A stretch of DNA of 64,000 nt from the NCBI RefSeq assembly GCF_914271485.1, contig NZ_CAJZAG010000010.1, positions 293,036-357,035 of the forward strand, read 5' to 3'. Shown piece after piece: positions 16,348 to 26,782 of the stretch. Within the stretch, counting starts at the first letter, position 1. The number at the start of each line of letters is the position of its first letter. Both the position numbers and the translations under genes were made by a program. The notes below the pieces were generated by a model. The model made no database searches. It was not told where the DNA came from and saw nothing but the letters and a program-made list of their open reading frames with translations. Origin of the DNA: Cupriavidus pampae. Its GTDB lineage: Bacteria; Pseudomonadota; Gammaproteobacteria; Burkholderiales; Burkholderiaceae.

Positions 16348-19300
16348 ATGCAGGCTCGCCTGGCCAAAGCGCTTCCCCCACTGATCGCGGCCATCGGTTC
16401 GGCCCACACATACGCCCAGTGTTCGATAACTGGCGGCACCATTTCCGCATCGGTCACGGCGAGCTGCACGATTGGCACCGCGGGTAGCACGGTCACGGTG
16501 CAGAGTCCCGCGACGTATACGGGCTGGATGAATTTCACGTCTGATAATCAGACGCTCACGATCGACGCGGGTGCCTCGTTTGTCGGCAGCGACGCCGCGC
16601 CGGGACGTCCCTATGAAAAGACGATCGGTGTCAGAGGGGCTGGCATCTCGACCTGGACGCTGATAAACAATGGGTCAATGGTCAGTTCGGTGAACGCCGA
16701 TCTGGTGGGACGTAGTGGCGCCCCCGGGCTCAGCATCATCCGCAATACCGGGCTGATGCAAAACAATACGACAGGCAATCGGACCGCGATCGCCTCGACC
16801 AACAACAACACCAGTCTCGATCTGGTGAATAGCGGAACGATCTCCGCCAACGGCGGCCCGGCGATCTGGGCCGACGGTTCCGGCACGACGACCATCGTCA
16901 ATCAGAGTGGGGGCCAGATTAGTTCGCGCGCGAACTGGTCGATCTATCAGCCCGCCATCACCAGCCTCAGCATCACCAATGAGGCGGGCGCCACCATCGA
17001 AAGTCTCAGTCCCTCGCTAGGCGCCATTCTTTCGGGTGGGGCCACCACGCTTCGCAATGCCGGCACACTGGCCACCGCCGGCGGCGCGGGCCAGTCAGCG
17101 GTGACGCTGGGCGGCTCGGCCGATACGCTGATCCTGGAGCCCACGTCCGTGATCACCGGGTGGGTAACCGGGGGAGGCGGGGCCAACGTCCTTGCGCTTG
17201 GAGGGCAGAGTGGCAGCGGAAGCTTCGCGCTTGGACAACTGGGTTCCAGTGCGCAATACCGGCTCTTCGGCACGTTGCAGAAGATTGAAGGCAGCAGCTG
17301 GACGCTGACAGGCAATGCCAGCAACCAGACGCAGAACTGGCAGTTGCTCGGTGGCACGCTGCAGCTCGCCAGCGGCGCGTCGTTGCTTGGTGGCAGCTTC
17401 ACGAATCCGGCCACCGCAACGGGTCCGGTCACGCTGCGCATCGCCGGCGCGCTGACGGGTACCGGGGCTGGCATCACCATGGCGGGTCCTTATACCAACT
17501 CGGTGGTGCTGGACACCGGCGCCACCTTTGGCTCGCGCACGTTCGTCAACAGTGGTGGCGTGACTGTGCTCACAGGCCCGGTGCCGTTTCCTAACGCAGT
17601 GACCATTTCCGGCGGATCCCTTCAGATCGGCAATGGCGCTACCGGAACCGGCGGTTTCGTGACGGGTGCCATTACCGACAATGCCGCGCTGGTATTCAAC
17701 CACAGGACCGACCTGGTTCACAGCGGCCCGATCAGCGGTACCGGAACGTTGACGCAGGGCGGCCTCGGCACAACCACGCTCACAGCCATCAATACTTACG
17801 GCGGCACGACGTCGGTCACTGCCGGCACGCTGCGAACCACAGGCATCGGCACGATCGGCCCGGGAGCGGTGTTTATCGATATTGGCGCCTCGTTATTCAT
17901 CGACGGGCCCGCATCCGGTGATTACACCTTCGGCAATGCATTGTCCGGTATGGGGACGCTGCAGGCGGTGCTGTCTGGCGCAACCAACACGTTCGCGTTC
18001 GGCAGCAGCGCGGGTACGGCATTCGGTGGCACGCTGGTACTGGGGACCAGTACGTTCGCGCTATCCGGTACCAATACGGCGAGCCTGACGGCCGCCACGC
18101 TGCAAAGCGACACCGGCAGCTTCACCAACGTTGGCACGGGCACACAGACCATTGGCGGGTTGACGCTCAATGGCGGCACGCTGGCTTATAGCGCGGCGCC
18201 GACCGGACGCATCGCCACGGGCGTGCTCGCGCTTGGCGCCGGGCAGGTCCGCATCGATCCGGCCACGCTCGGCGCGGGCACGCTGCTGACGCAGGACGAT
18301 GGGATTAACGCGCAACTGGTCAGTGCCACGGCGGTAAACGGCACCGCCGCCGCGCTGTCGCTGTACGATCTGAGTGGCAACCCGCTTGGTGGCAACAGCG
18401 CGGTCAATATCGTGCAAGGCGGCAACACCGTCGCCGTCGGCACCTTCAACGCAGGACTCTCGACGGGGGCCGGCGATGGACTCTATGCCACCAACCAGCT
18501 GATGCAACTCGATTTGCAGGCCGCGCAAACACTGTCACTGTCGGGCGACACGACCGGGACGGCCGGGGCCGATGAAATGCGTGCCCGCATTACCGGCAGC
18601 GGCGCACTGCGAATCGATGCCACCGCGGCGATCACGCTCAACAACAGCGCCAACGATTACACGGGCGCGACCAGCGTCAACACGGGAACGTTGCGTCTGG
18701 GCAGCGATGCGGCGCTTGGCCAGACCGCAACACTCAACATTGCGAGCGGCGCCACGGCTGACCTCGCCGGTCATGCGCAGCGTATCGGCACGTTGACCGG
18801 CACCGGCAACCTGGCCATGGGCAGCGGCGCGCTCGATGTCGCCGGCGGTGGCGCATTCGACGGTGTGATCGGCGGCAGCGCCGGTATGCTGAACGTTCAG
18901 GCAGGCACGCTCACGCTCGGCGGCGACAGTACCTACACCGGCGCCACCACGGTGGCGGCGGGCGCCACGCTGCAAATCGGCAGCGGCGGCACGGCGGGCA
19001 GCTACGCCGGCAATGTCACCGACAATGGCCTCGTGGTGTTCAACCGCAGCAATGCTTACACCTACACCGGTGCGCTGACGGGCAGCGGCGCACTCACGCA
19101 TGCCGGCGCGGGCACACTCGTGTTGACCGGCGATCATGCGCATACGGGCGTTACGACCATCACCAGTGGCACGCTTCAACTCGGCGATGGCGGCAGCACC
19201 GGCAGCGTCGCCGGTGACATCGCCGATAACGGCGCGCTCATCGTCAACCGCGGCAATGCCTACGCGTATGCAGGCACCATCAGCGGCGCAGGCACGCTGA

Positions 19301-22300
19301 CCCAGGCGGGCGCGGGCGTGCTGACGCTGAGCGGTGCAAACACCTATACGGGGACGACCAGCGTCAACGCGGGCACGCTGCTGATCAATGGAAATCAGAG
19401 CGCCGCCACCGGCGCGGTGAACGTAGCCTCGGGCGCCACGCTCGGCGGCACGGGCACCACTGGTGGCGATGTGACCATTGCCGATGGCGGGCATCTGCTT
19501 GGCGCGCAGGGCCAGATGCTCACGATGCATGGGCTGTTGCTCAATGCCAATGCGCAGATGGACATCGCGCTGGCTGTGCCGAGTACCGCAGGGCTCTTCA
19601 ATGTGACCGGCGACCTCACGCTCGGCGGTAAGCTGAATGTCACGTCGGCCGGCGCGTTCGGCCCCGGCGTCTATCGAGTCGTGCAGTACAGCGGCGCGTT
19701 CATTGATAACGGAATGACGTTGGGCACGGTCCCGGCCGGCTCGACCGCCAACGTCGACCTGCTGTTGCAGACCTCGGTGCCGAATCAGATCAACATCGTC
19801 AACGCGGTGGGAGCGGGCCCGCTTACGTTCTGGGATGGCGTTGTGCCAACTCTGTTCAACAATGGCGCGGTCAATGGCGGCGCGGGGACCTGGCGTGCCG
19901 GCAACGATGCATGGACCAACAGCGCGGGTGCCATCAACGCGCCGTGGCAGATGGGCGGATTTGCGATCTTCCAGGGCACGCCGGCCGTTGTGACGGTGGA
20001 CAACAGCGCGGGCGCCGTATCGTTCGGTGGCGCGCAATTCGCGGTCGATGGGTATCGGCTTGCCGGCCAGCCGCTGACGACGGACACTGCCGATACCATC
20101 ATCCGGGTCGGCGATGGCACGACGGCCGGCGCCGCGATGACCGCCACGATCGATGCTGTCATCCAGGGTACGGGAGGGCTCGACAAGACCGATCTTGGCA
20201 CGCTGTCGCTGACGGCCGCCAACACTTATGCGGGCACCACGGCCGTCAACGCCGGCACGCTACGCCTGACGGGTGCGGGCACGATCGGCGTCGGTGCCGC
20301 ATCGATCGCGAGTGGCGCCACGCTGTTCATCGACGCACCGGCCAGCGGCAATTACACCTTCGGCAAGGCGCTCACGGGCACCGGCACCCTGCGCGTGTCG
20401 CTTGGGGCTCCAGCCAATGCATTCGCCTTCGACAGTGGTGTGGGTGGTGCGTTTGCCGGCACGGTGGCATTGAGCACCGGCACGTTTGCGCTGTCGGGCA
20501 CCAATGCGTCCAGCCTGGCGGCTGCGACGCTGCGGCTCGATGCGGGCAACGTCACCACCGTCGGTACCGGGGCGCAGGCGGTTGGCAACTTCACGCTGAA
20601 TGGCGGCACGCTCGTCTACGGTGCCTCCGCCGCGGATTTCGTGTCGACCGGCGCGCTGGCGCTGAACGGCGGCACAGTGCGCATCGATCCGACGTCAACG
20701 GCCACCATCGGCACCTTGCTGGCGCAGGATGAAGGCGTCAGCAGGCCGCTGATTCGCGCCGGCATCGTGACGGGCGCCGCGACGTCGATCGCGCTGGCGG
20801 ACGCCAGCGGCGTGCCACTCACCGTCCGCACCGCCGATATCGTTCAGGGTGGCAATGTCGTTGCGGTGGGAAGCTATGGCTACGCGCTAACCACTGGCGG
20901 CATCAACGATGGTCTGTATGCCGCCGCTACGCTGAGTCAGCTGAGCCTGCAATCGGGGCGGACGTTGACGCTCTCGGGGGACACCGCCAGCCCGGCAGGG
21001 GGCGATGAACTGCACGCGAGCGTCACAGGCAGCGGTGGCCTGCGCATCGATGCCACCAGCGCCATCACGCTCAACAATGCTGCCAACAACTATAGTGGCC
21101 CGACCGAGGTGGCCGCCGGCACGTTGCGCCTGGGCAGCGATGCGGCGCTTGGGCAGACGACATTGCTCGATGTGGCCAGCGGTGCCGCCGTCGATCTGAA
21201 CGGAAGGGCGCAGGCCATCGGCACGCTCTCCGGTGCCGGCAACCTCCACATGAATGTGGGCTCGCTCGCGGTCGCGGATGGCGGTACCTTCAGCGGCACG
21301 ATCGATGGGACGGCGGGCAGCCTCAACGTAAATGGCGGCACGCTCGTCCTGACAGGCGCCAATACGTACACGGGCGGGGCAGCGATCGGCAGCGGCGGCG
21401 CGCTGCGTATCGGCGCGGGTGGCACGGCCGGCAGCTATCTTGGCAATATCACCGACAACGGCCAGCTTGGCTTTCATCGTAGCGACGATTATCTTCATGC
21501 CGCCACGATCGCGGGCGGCGGCACCGTGACGCAGGCGGGCACTGGCAATCTGACCCTGGCGGGCAGCAACGTTTATACCGGTGGCACCGCCATCGAGGCG
21601 GGTACGCTGACGCTGCCGCATGGGAGTGGTGCCGGCACGGGCGCGATCGCCAACAGGGCCGCGCTGCGGCTCGACTTCGCCGCGGATAGCGTGCTCGCCA
21701 ACGAACTGTCGGGCAGCGGCACGCTGACCAAGACCGGCACTGGCACCGCTACGCTGACGGCCGCGGGTTCGGCACAGGGCGATATCGCGGTGGAGGCGGG
21801 CACCCTGCGCTGGGCGCAGGCCGGCGCATTCAACGCGGCGAGCTATACGACCGCGAGCGGCGCCAAAACCGCGATGACCGGGGATGCCGCGCTTACCATC
21901 ACCGGCGCGCTGACCCACGCTGCGGGGGCGATGCTCGACGTCGCGGTGGGCAGCACGGAACCCGTGATTACCGCGAACAGCGCAAACCTGAGCGGTACCC
22001 TCAATGTGACGGGTTTTATCGCTGGCGCGCCCAACACCGCAAGCGCGCTGACCAGCACGGACTTCACCATCGTGCACACGACCGGCGGCATCACCGGCAA
22101 CTTCAGCGGCGTGACACTCGATCGTGGCAGTCAGGTCGACTACCTTGTGATCGGCGGCAAGGTGACCGGTGGCGTGGACTACAACGTGGGCTTCGGTCTG
22201 ACATGGACGGCCGGCAACGCCCTCGGCAACGGTGCCTTCACGCTCGCCGGCGCGGCGGATACGTTCGATGTCGACGTGACCCTCTTCAACCAGACGGGCA

Positions 22301-25300
22301 CCTTCACCAGCGGATGGGATGGCAAGACCCTGACCAAGGCCGGCGCCGGCACGCTGGTCCTGTCCACGGCCAATGCGTACAGTGGTGATACGCGTATCGA
22401 TGGCGGTACGCTCCGCGCTGGCATTGCCAATGCCTTTGCGGCGAGTGCGAATGTGGGCATTGCGGCGGGGGCGACACTGGATCTCAATGGCTTCAACCAG
22501 CGCGCCGCCAATCTCTCCGGCGCAGGCAGCATCGTACTGGGCAGCGCGACACTCGACGCCGACCAGATCTCCGATACGGTGTTCGCCGGTACGATCGGCG
22601 GCGCCGGCAGCCTCGTCAAGAGCGGGGCGGGGAGCCTGACGCTGAGCGGTGCCAACGCGCATGCCGGCGGCACGACGATCCTCGCTGGGATACTGGTGGC
22701 GCCGCGCGCCGCAGCCTTGGGCACGGGTCCCATCGAGAACGCGGCCACGCTGCGTCTCGACTTCGCCACCGACGATACGCTGGCCAACTCGCTCGCCGGT
22801 GCCGGGGCCCTCACCAAGACAGGTGCCGGCACCGCGTTGCTCACCGCGGGAGGCACACAGGGCAGCGCCACAGTCAGCGCTGGCACCCTGCGGTTCGGCC
22901 AGACCGGAGCATTCAACGTGACCGGCGACTATGTCACGGCAGCTGGTGCCACCACGGCACTCGCCGCCGCGGCATCGCTGAATGTGAGCGGCCGGACGAC
23001 GATAGATGGCAGGCTCAGCGACGTGGTCGGTCCAGGGCAACCTGCGATCACGGCAACGACGATCACGCTGGGGGCGGGGTCGACATACAACCTTGCCGGC
23101 TACAGCGCACCAGCCACCGCCAGCGCAAGCGAACTCGCGCTGACCATCTACAACGTCCTCCATGTCTCTCAGCCGGGCGGCATAACGGGTACGTTCGGCG
23201 GCGTCAACATCGGCGGTGCACCGGGCCTCGCGGATTACCTCTCGCTGACGAGCGCCTACGGTGCGCAGGACTACGATGTCGGTCTGGGATTGCGCTGGTA
23301 CGCTGCAGCGACCACGGCGCCGCAGCAAGCGCACGGCACGTTCACGCTTGCGGACGCGGCAGGCGTCTTCGACATGGACGCGGTGCTGGCGGACCAACCC
23401 GCCAGTCCGGCGACCGGATGGGACGGCCGCACGCTGACCAAGGCGGGTCCAGGCACGCTCCAGTTGTCGAAGCCAAACACCTACACGGGCGCCACATTGA
23501 TCGATGGCGGCACGCTACGCGCGGGCGCGGCCAATGTGCTCACCACCAGCGAACGTGTGCAGGTGGCGGCCGGCGCCATGCTCGATCTGAACGGCTTCGA
23601 TCAACGCATCGGCAACCTTTCGGGCGCGGGCGCCGTTGCGCTGGGCGCCGCCGCAATGACCGCAACCAGCACTGCCGATACCGACTTCGCCGGCGTGATC
23701 GCGGGTCCGGGTCGCCTGCTCAAGACCGGTGCCGCGACGCTGATCCTCTCGGGCGACAACAGCTATGCGGGTGGCACCACCATCGAACAGGGCGTGCTGC
23801 AACTCGGCAAAGGCGGCGCGACCGGCAGCGTTGTCGGCGATATTGCCAACCGGGCGAGCCTCGTCATCAACCGTGGCAATACGTATGCGTATGACGGCGT
23901 GATCAGCGGCACCGGCGATCTCGTCAAGCAAGGCGCTGGCGATCTGATCCTGTCGAAGACGCAGACCTATGCCGGCCCGACGCAAGTCAACGCAGGCGCG
24001 CTGACGTTGATCAACGGGGCACAGCTTGCGAGCACGCAACCGGTCACGGTTGCCGCAGGCGCCGCACTCGGGGGCTACGGTGGCGTCGCCGGCAATGTCG
24101 TCAACCAGGGACTGCTGGCCGTGGCCGATGCGGCGCCGGGCTTCGCGACCGGCCCGGCCGGCCAGTTCATCGTCGGTGGCTCGCTGACCAATGCCGGCGA
24201 GATCCGCATGGCCAGTCCGCTGCCGGCGAGCACGCTGACCGTCAAGGGTGATTACGTCGGCAGCAATGGGCTGCTCACCCTGAGCACGGTACTCGGCGGC
24301 GACGATTCGCCAACCGACAGGCTGGTCGTGGAGGGCAGCACCTCGGGCAGCACGCGCGTCGCCGTCAACAATTCCGCGGGGACCGGCGCGCAGACGGTCA
24401 AGGGTATCCAGCTCGTGCGCGTTCAGGGCACCTCGGCGGGAACGTTTACGCTGCAGGGGCGCGTGGTGGCCGGGCCATACGAATACCGGCTCACGCAGGG
24501 CACGCCGGCCGGGAACGATGGCAACTGGTACCTGTTGTCGGCCGACACCACCCCTGCGCCGACACCCGTACCAATACCGAAGATTCGACCCGAGGCCGGC
24601 TCATATCTTGCCAACCAGAGCGCCGCCAACACGCTGTTCGTCCATACGCTCCACGATCGCCTTGGCGAGCCGCAGTTCATCGACGACAGCCGCGCGGATC
24701 GACCGCGTGCCAGCAGTGGATGGGTGAGGCTGGCTGGCACCTCCACCGACTCCACCGCCGCCGGTGGCAGGATCGATCAGTCCGCACGCGGCGGTCTCGC
24801 GCAATTCGGCGGCGATCTGATCCGCTGGCAGGGCGCGGACCAACCCTCACGCATCCATGCGGGCGTGATGGGCGCGGCGGGCCGGATCTCGAGTTCGTCG
24901 TCGGTGCAGGGCCTGTCGGCCGCCACTGGCACCGTCGACGCCTATGCCGTTGGCGTCTATGGCACGTGGTTCCAGAACGAGGATGTCAAGCGCAGTGGTT
25001 TCTATCTGGACTCTTGGTTGCAGTACGGCTGGTACAACAACGAAACGCGCGGCAGCATGCTGCCCACCGAGCGCTACACCAGCCACAACTGGACTGGCTC
25101 GCTCGAAGGTGGCTACACGTTCCTGCTCGGCGAAAGTGCGGGGAGCAGGCTCTATCTCCAGCCGCAGTTGCAACTGCTCTATAGCGGCTACTACCAGGGA
25201 GACATCTTCGAGGCCAATGGCACGCGTGTGCAGACGAAGGATGTGGGCGGCTGGCTGAGCCGGATGGGCGCCACGGTGTTCGGTCAAGGGCAGCTGGCCG

Positions 25301-25542
25301 GCGGGCAGACCGTGCAACCTTACATGACACTGAACTGGTGGCATGCACAGAACCAGCCCTCGGTCGTCATGTCCGGCGCCAGCGTGAAGGATGGTACGCC
25401 GAAGGATCGCTTCGAGATGAAGTTCGGCGCCCAGGCACGGCTGAGCCGCAACTGGCATGCCTGGGGCGATATCGGCTTTCAGGTCGGCTCGAACGCCTAT
25501 TCGAGCGCGCAGGGGCAGATCGGCGTGAAATACGTCTGGTGA
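16348..25542 (+). CDS. Giant PATR-repeat autotransporter (type Va)
   Basis: About 3,064 residues. MQARLAKALPPLIAAIGSAHTYAQ is the signal peptide; the GTG at 16336 adds only four residues. The passenger is Gly/Thr/Ser/Ala-rich beta-helix. It contains many passenger-associated transport repeats of the form LTKAGAGTLVLSTANAYSG...GGTLRAG. A Pro linker (PAPTPVPIPK, about nt 24555-24585) leads to RPEAGSYLANQSAANTLF and a C-terminal barrel of about 290 residues ending IGVKYVW, as in AIDA/pertactin-type proteins. Two long internal duplications are visible. Expected role: surface adhesin or aggregation factor. The ribosome site is weak. It ends 4 nt before the convergent AI-2E gene with no terminator between. 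Confidence 0.93.
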   Translation: MQARLAKALPPLIAAIGSAHTYAQCSITGGTISASVTASCTIGTAGSTVTVQSPATYTGWMNFTSDNQTLTIDAGASFVGSDAAPGRPYEKTIGVRGAGISTWTLINNGSMVSSVNADLVGRSGAPGLSIIRNTGLMQNNTTGNRTAIASTNNNTSLDLVNSGTISANGGPAIWADGSGTTTIVNQSGGQISSRANWSIYQPAITSLSITNEAGATIESLSPSLGAILSGGATTLRNAGTLATAGGAGQSAVTLGGSADTLILEPTSVITGWVTGGGGANVLALGGQSGSGSFALGQLGSSAQYRLFGTLQKIEGSSWTLTGNASNQTQNWQLLGGTLQLASGASLLGGSFTNPATATGPVTLRIAGALTGTGAGITMAGPYTNSVVLDTGATFGSRTFVNSGGVTVLTGPVPFPNAVTISGGSLQIGNGATGTGGFVTGAITDNAALVFNHRTDLVHSGPISGTGTLTQGGLGTTTLTAINTYGGTTSVTAGTLRTTGIGTIGPGAVFIDIGASLFIDGPASGDYTFGNALSGMGTLQAVLSGATNTFAFGSSAGTAFGGTLVLGTSTFALSGTNTASLTAATLQSDTGSFTNVGTGTQTIGGLTLNGGTLAYSAAPTGRIATGVLALGAGQVRIDPATLGAGTLLTQDDGINAQLVSATAVNGTAAALSLYDLSGNPLGGNSAVNIVQGGNTVAVGTFNAGLSTGAGDGLYATNQLMQLDLQAAQTLSLSGDTTGTAGADEMRARITGSGALRIDATAAITLNNSANDYTGATSVNTGTLRLGSDAALGQTATLNIASGATADLAGHAQRIGTLTGTGNLAMGSGALDVAGGGAFDGVIGGSAGMLNVQAGTLTLGGDSTYTGATTVAAGATLQIGSGGTAGSYAGNVTDNGLVVFNRSNAYTYTGALTGSGALTHAGAGTLVLTGDHAHTGVTTITSGTLQLGDGGSTGSVAGDIADNGALIVNRGNAYAYAGTISGAGTLTQAGAGVLTLSGANTYTGTTSVNAGTLLINGNQSAATGAVNVASGATLGGTGTTGGDVTIADGGHLLGAQGQMLTMHGLLLNANAQMDIALAVPSTAGLFNVTGDLTLGGKLNVTSAGAFGPGVYRVVQYSGAFIDNGMTLGTVPAGSTANVDLLLQTSVPNQINIVNAVGAGPLTFWDGVVPTLFNNGAVNGGAGTWRAGNDAWTNSAGAINAPWQMGGFAIFQGTPAVVTVDNSAGAVSFGGAQFAVDGYRLAGQPLTTDTADTIIRVGDGTTAGAAMTATIDAVIQGTGGLDKTDLGTLSLTAANTYAGTTAVNAGTLRLTGAGTIGVGAASIASGATLFIDAPASGNYTFGKALTGTGTLRVSLGAPANAFAFDSGVGGAFAGTVALSTGTFALSGTNASSLAAATLRLDAGNVTTVGTGAQAVGNFTLNGGTLVYGASAADFVSTGALALNGGTVRIDPTSTATIGTLLAQDEGVSRPLIRAGIVTGAATSIALADASGVPLTVRTADIVQGGNVVAVGSYGYALTTGGINDGLYAAATLSQLSLQSGRTLTLSGDTASPAGGDELHASVTGSGGLRIDATSAITLNNAANNYSGPTEVAAGTLRLGSDAALGQTTLLDVASGAAVDLNGRAQAIGTLSGAGNLHMNVGSLAVADGGTFSGTIDGTAGSLNVNGGTLVLTGANTYTGGAAIGSGGALRIGAGGTAGSYLGNITDNGQLGFHRSDDYLHAATIAGGGTVTQAGTGNLTLAGSNVYTGGTAIEAGTLTLPHGSGAGTGAIANRAALRLDFAADSVLANELSGSGTLTKTGTGTATLTAAGSAQGDIAVEAGTLRWAQAGAFNAASYTTASGAKTAMTGDAALTITGALTHAAGAMLDVAVGSTEPVITANSANLSGTLNVTGFIAGAPNTASALTSTDFTIVHTTGGITGNFSGVTLDRGSQVDYLVIGGKVTGGVDYNVGFGLTWTAGNALGNGAFTLAGAADTFDVDVTLFNQTGTFTSGWDGKTLTKAGAGTLVLSTANAYSGDTRIDGGTLRAGIANAFAASANVGIAAGATLDLNGFNQRAANLSGAGSIVLGSATLDADQISDTVFAGTIGGAGSLVKSGAGSLTLSGANAHAGGTTILAGILVAPRAAALGTGPIENAATLRLDFATDDTLANSLAGAGALTKTGAGTALLTAGGTQGSATVSAGTLRFGQTGAFNVTGDYVTAAGATTALAAAASLNVSGRTTIDGRLSDVVGPGQPAITATTITLGAGSTYNLAGYSAPATASASELALTIYNVLHVSQPGGITGTFGGVNIGGAPGLADYLSLTSAYGAQDYDVGLGLRWYAAATTAPQQAHGTFTLADAAGVFDMDAVLADQPASPATGWDGRTLTKAGPGTLQLSKPNTYTGATLIDGGTLRAGAANVLTTSERVQVAAGAMLDLNGFDQRIGNLSGAGAVALGAAAMTATSTADTDFAGVIAGPGRLLKTGAATLILSGDNSYAGGTTIEQGVLQLGKGGATGSVVGDIANRASLVINRGNTYAYDGVISGTGDLVKQGAGDLILSKTQTYAGPTQVNAGALTLINGAQLASTQPVTVAAGAALGGYGGVAGNVVNQGLLAVADAAPGFATGPAGQFIVGGSLTNAGEIRMASPLPASTLTVKGDYVGSNGLLTLSTVLGGDDSPTDRLVVEGSTSGSTRVAVNNSAGTGAQTVKGIQLVRVQGTSAGTFTLQGRVVAGPYEYRLTQGTPAGNDGNWYLLSADTTPAPTPVPIPKIRPEAGSYLANQSAANTLFVHTLHDRLGEPQFIDDSRADRPRASSGWVRLAGTSTDSTAAGGRIDQSARGGLAQFGGDLIRWQGADQPSRIHAGVMGAAGRISSSSSVQGLSAATGTVDAYAVGVYGTWFQNEDVKRSGFYLDSWLQYGWYNNETRGSMLPTERYTSHNWTGSLEGGYTFLLGESAGSRLYLQPQLQLLYSGYYQGDIFEANGTRVQTKDVGGWLSRMGATVFGQGQLAGGQTVQPYMTLNWWHAQNQPSVVMSGASVKDGTPKDRFEMKFGAQARLSRNWHAWGDIGFQVGSNAYSSAQGQIGVKYVW
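17797..21600 (+). repeat. Internal duplication in the autotransporter passenger (blocks A and B)
   Basis: Block A (about 17797-19170) and block B (about 20224-21600) encode matching series of some 450 residues. Shared landmarks are GASLFIDGPASGDYTFG versus GATLFIDAPASGNYTFG, TFALSGTN, ITLNN, the identical TLRLGSDAALGQT, and GTAGSY. The offset is near 2.43 kb throughout, so this is one unit duplication that has since diverged, not independent short repeats. Confidence 0.7.
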
Positions 25543-25546
25543 GCGG

Positions 25547-26602
25547 TCACACCAGCCCGGCCGCCACCAGCTCGCGCTTGATGTACGCGTAGAAAATCGG
25601 CCCGGCGATCACGCCCGGAATGCCGTACAGCGTCTCCATGATCAGCATCACGGTCAGCAATTCCCATGCGGCGGCTTGAATACGCGCGCCGATGATGCGC
25701 GCATTCAGGAAGTACTCGAGTTTGTGGATCACGATCAGGTACAGCAGCGACACCACCGCGATCGGCAGCGACACCGACAGCGATGCCACCACGATCGCGG
25801 TGTTCGAGATCAGGTTGCCGAGCACCGGCAGCAGGCCCGCGAGAAAAGTCACCGCCACCAGCGTCTTCGACAGTGGCAGGTGCTGGCCGAACAGCGGCAG
25901 CACCACGAGCAGGTAGATCGCGGTCAGCAGCGTATTGATCGACGAGATCTGGATCTGCGCGAAGATGAACTGCGCGAACGCGGTCTGCAGTGTGCGCGCG
26001 CGCGTGACCAGCGCCGCCGCGAGCGGCCGGCGGTTCGGCCGCGAGGTCGCCCGATACAGCGCCACCATCGCACCGATCACGAAGCCCAGCAGGATATGCA
26101 ACAGCGCGCGCACGATATCGGTGCCGAGCTTCTGCGCCATCTGCGCGTGCGTGCGCAGCGCGGCGATCAGCGCCGTGGCCAGCTCCTCCACGCCATTGGG
26201 CAGCGAGTCGCTGAGCCAGCCCGGCATCTGGTTGCGCGAGCGGTCGATGATGTCCGCCACATGGTCGAGCAATCGCTCGAGCGTATTGCCATCGCCACCG
26301 ACGAGCCGCACCAGCGCCCAGATGCCGACGGTGAGCACCAGCAGCGTCGTGACGGACAGGATGGCCACCGCCAGCGCGTCGTGGCGCGAATGCACGCGAA
26401 CCAGCCGCGGTGCCAGTACGTCGACCAGCGAGTACAGCAGCAGCCCGGATAGCAACGCGGCCACGAGGTTGGCCTGCATCACGAGGAACAGCGCGGCGGC
26501 GGTCAGTACGAACGAGACCGCCGTCACGTTGAGCCATCGGGCGGTGCCGGGTGCAATCGGCTTGGTGGATTCCGGCGTACGTTCTGGTTCCGGCGGATAC
26601 AT
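25547..26602 (-). CDS. AI-2E family transporter (PF01594-type permease)
   Basis: 351-residue polytopic membrane protein. The first spans lie at VTAVSFVLTAAALFLVM and LVAALLSGLLLYSLVDV. A large extra-membrane loop follows (DRSRNQMPGWLSDSLPNGVEELATAL), then conserved late segments AQFIFAQIQISSINTLLTAIYLLVVLPLFG and LETLYGIPGVIAGPIFYAYIKREL. Family members include AI-2 exporters and sodium/proton antiporters, so the substrate is open. It faces the autotransporter tail to tail. The start at 26602 is the first ATG of the conserved frame. Confidence 0.9.
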   Translation of the reverse strand: MYPPEPERTPESTKPIAPGTARWLNVTAVSFVLTAAALFLVMQANLVAALLSGLLLYSLVDVLAPRLVRVHSRHDALAVAILSVTTLLVLTVGIWALVRLVGGDGNTLERLLDHVADIIDRSRNQMPGWLSDSLPNGVEELATALIAALRTHAQMAQKLGTDIVRALLHILLGFVIGAMVALYRATSRPNRRPLAAALVTRARTLQTAFAQFIFAQIQISSINTLLTAIYLLVVLPLFGQHLPLSKTLVAVTFLAGLLPVLGNLISNTAIVVASLSVSLPIAVVSLLYLIVIHKLEYFLNARIIGARIQAAAWELLTVMLIMETLYGIPGVIAGPIFYAYIKRELVAAGLV

Positions 26603-26782
26603 GGTGTCGAGGGCGCGTTAGTGTTGGTATGGGCGAGGATGTTTCTCGCGCACGATTGTCTGCAACATGCGGGGGCTTGGCAAGCGAATGGCGCCTGCGG
26701 GCCTGAAACTTGCATCAAGTTGCCATGATCGTCGCCTATAGTGAGGCTGTCGACACGGTACACGCCCCCGGAGAGCGCGCCC

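Noticed and set aside
18535..23397. Long minus-strand frames antisense to the autotransporter
   Set aside because: They follow from the Gly/Thr/Ala codon bias of the passenger and show no motif.
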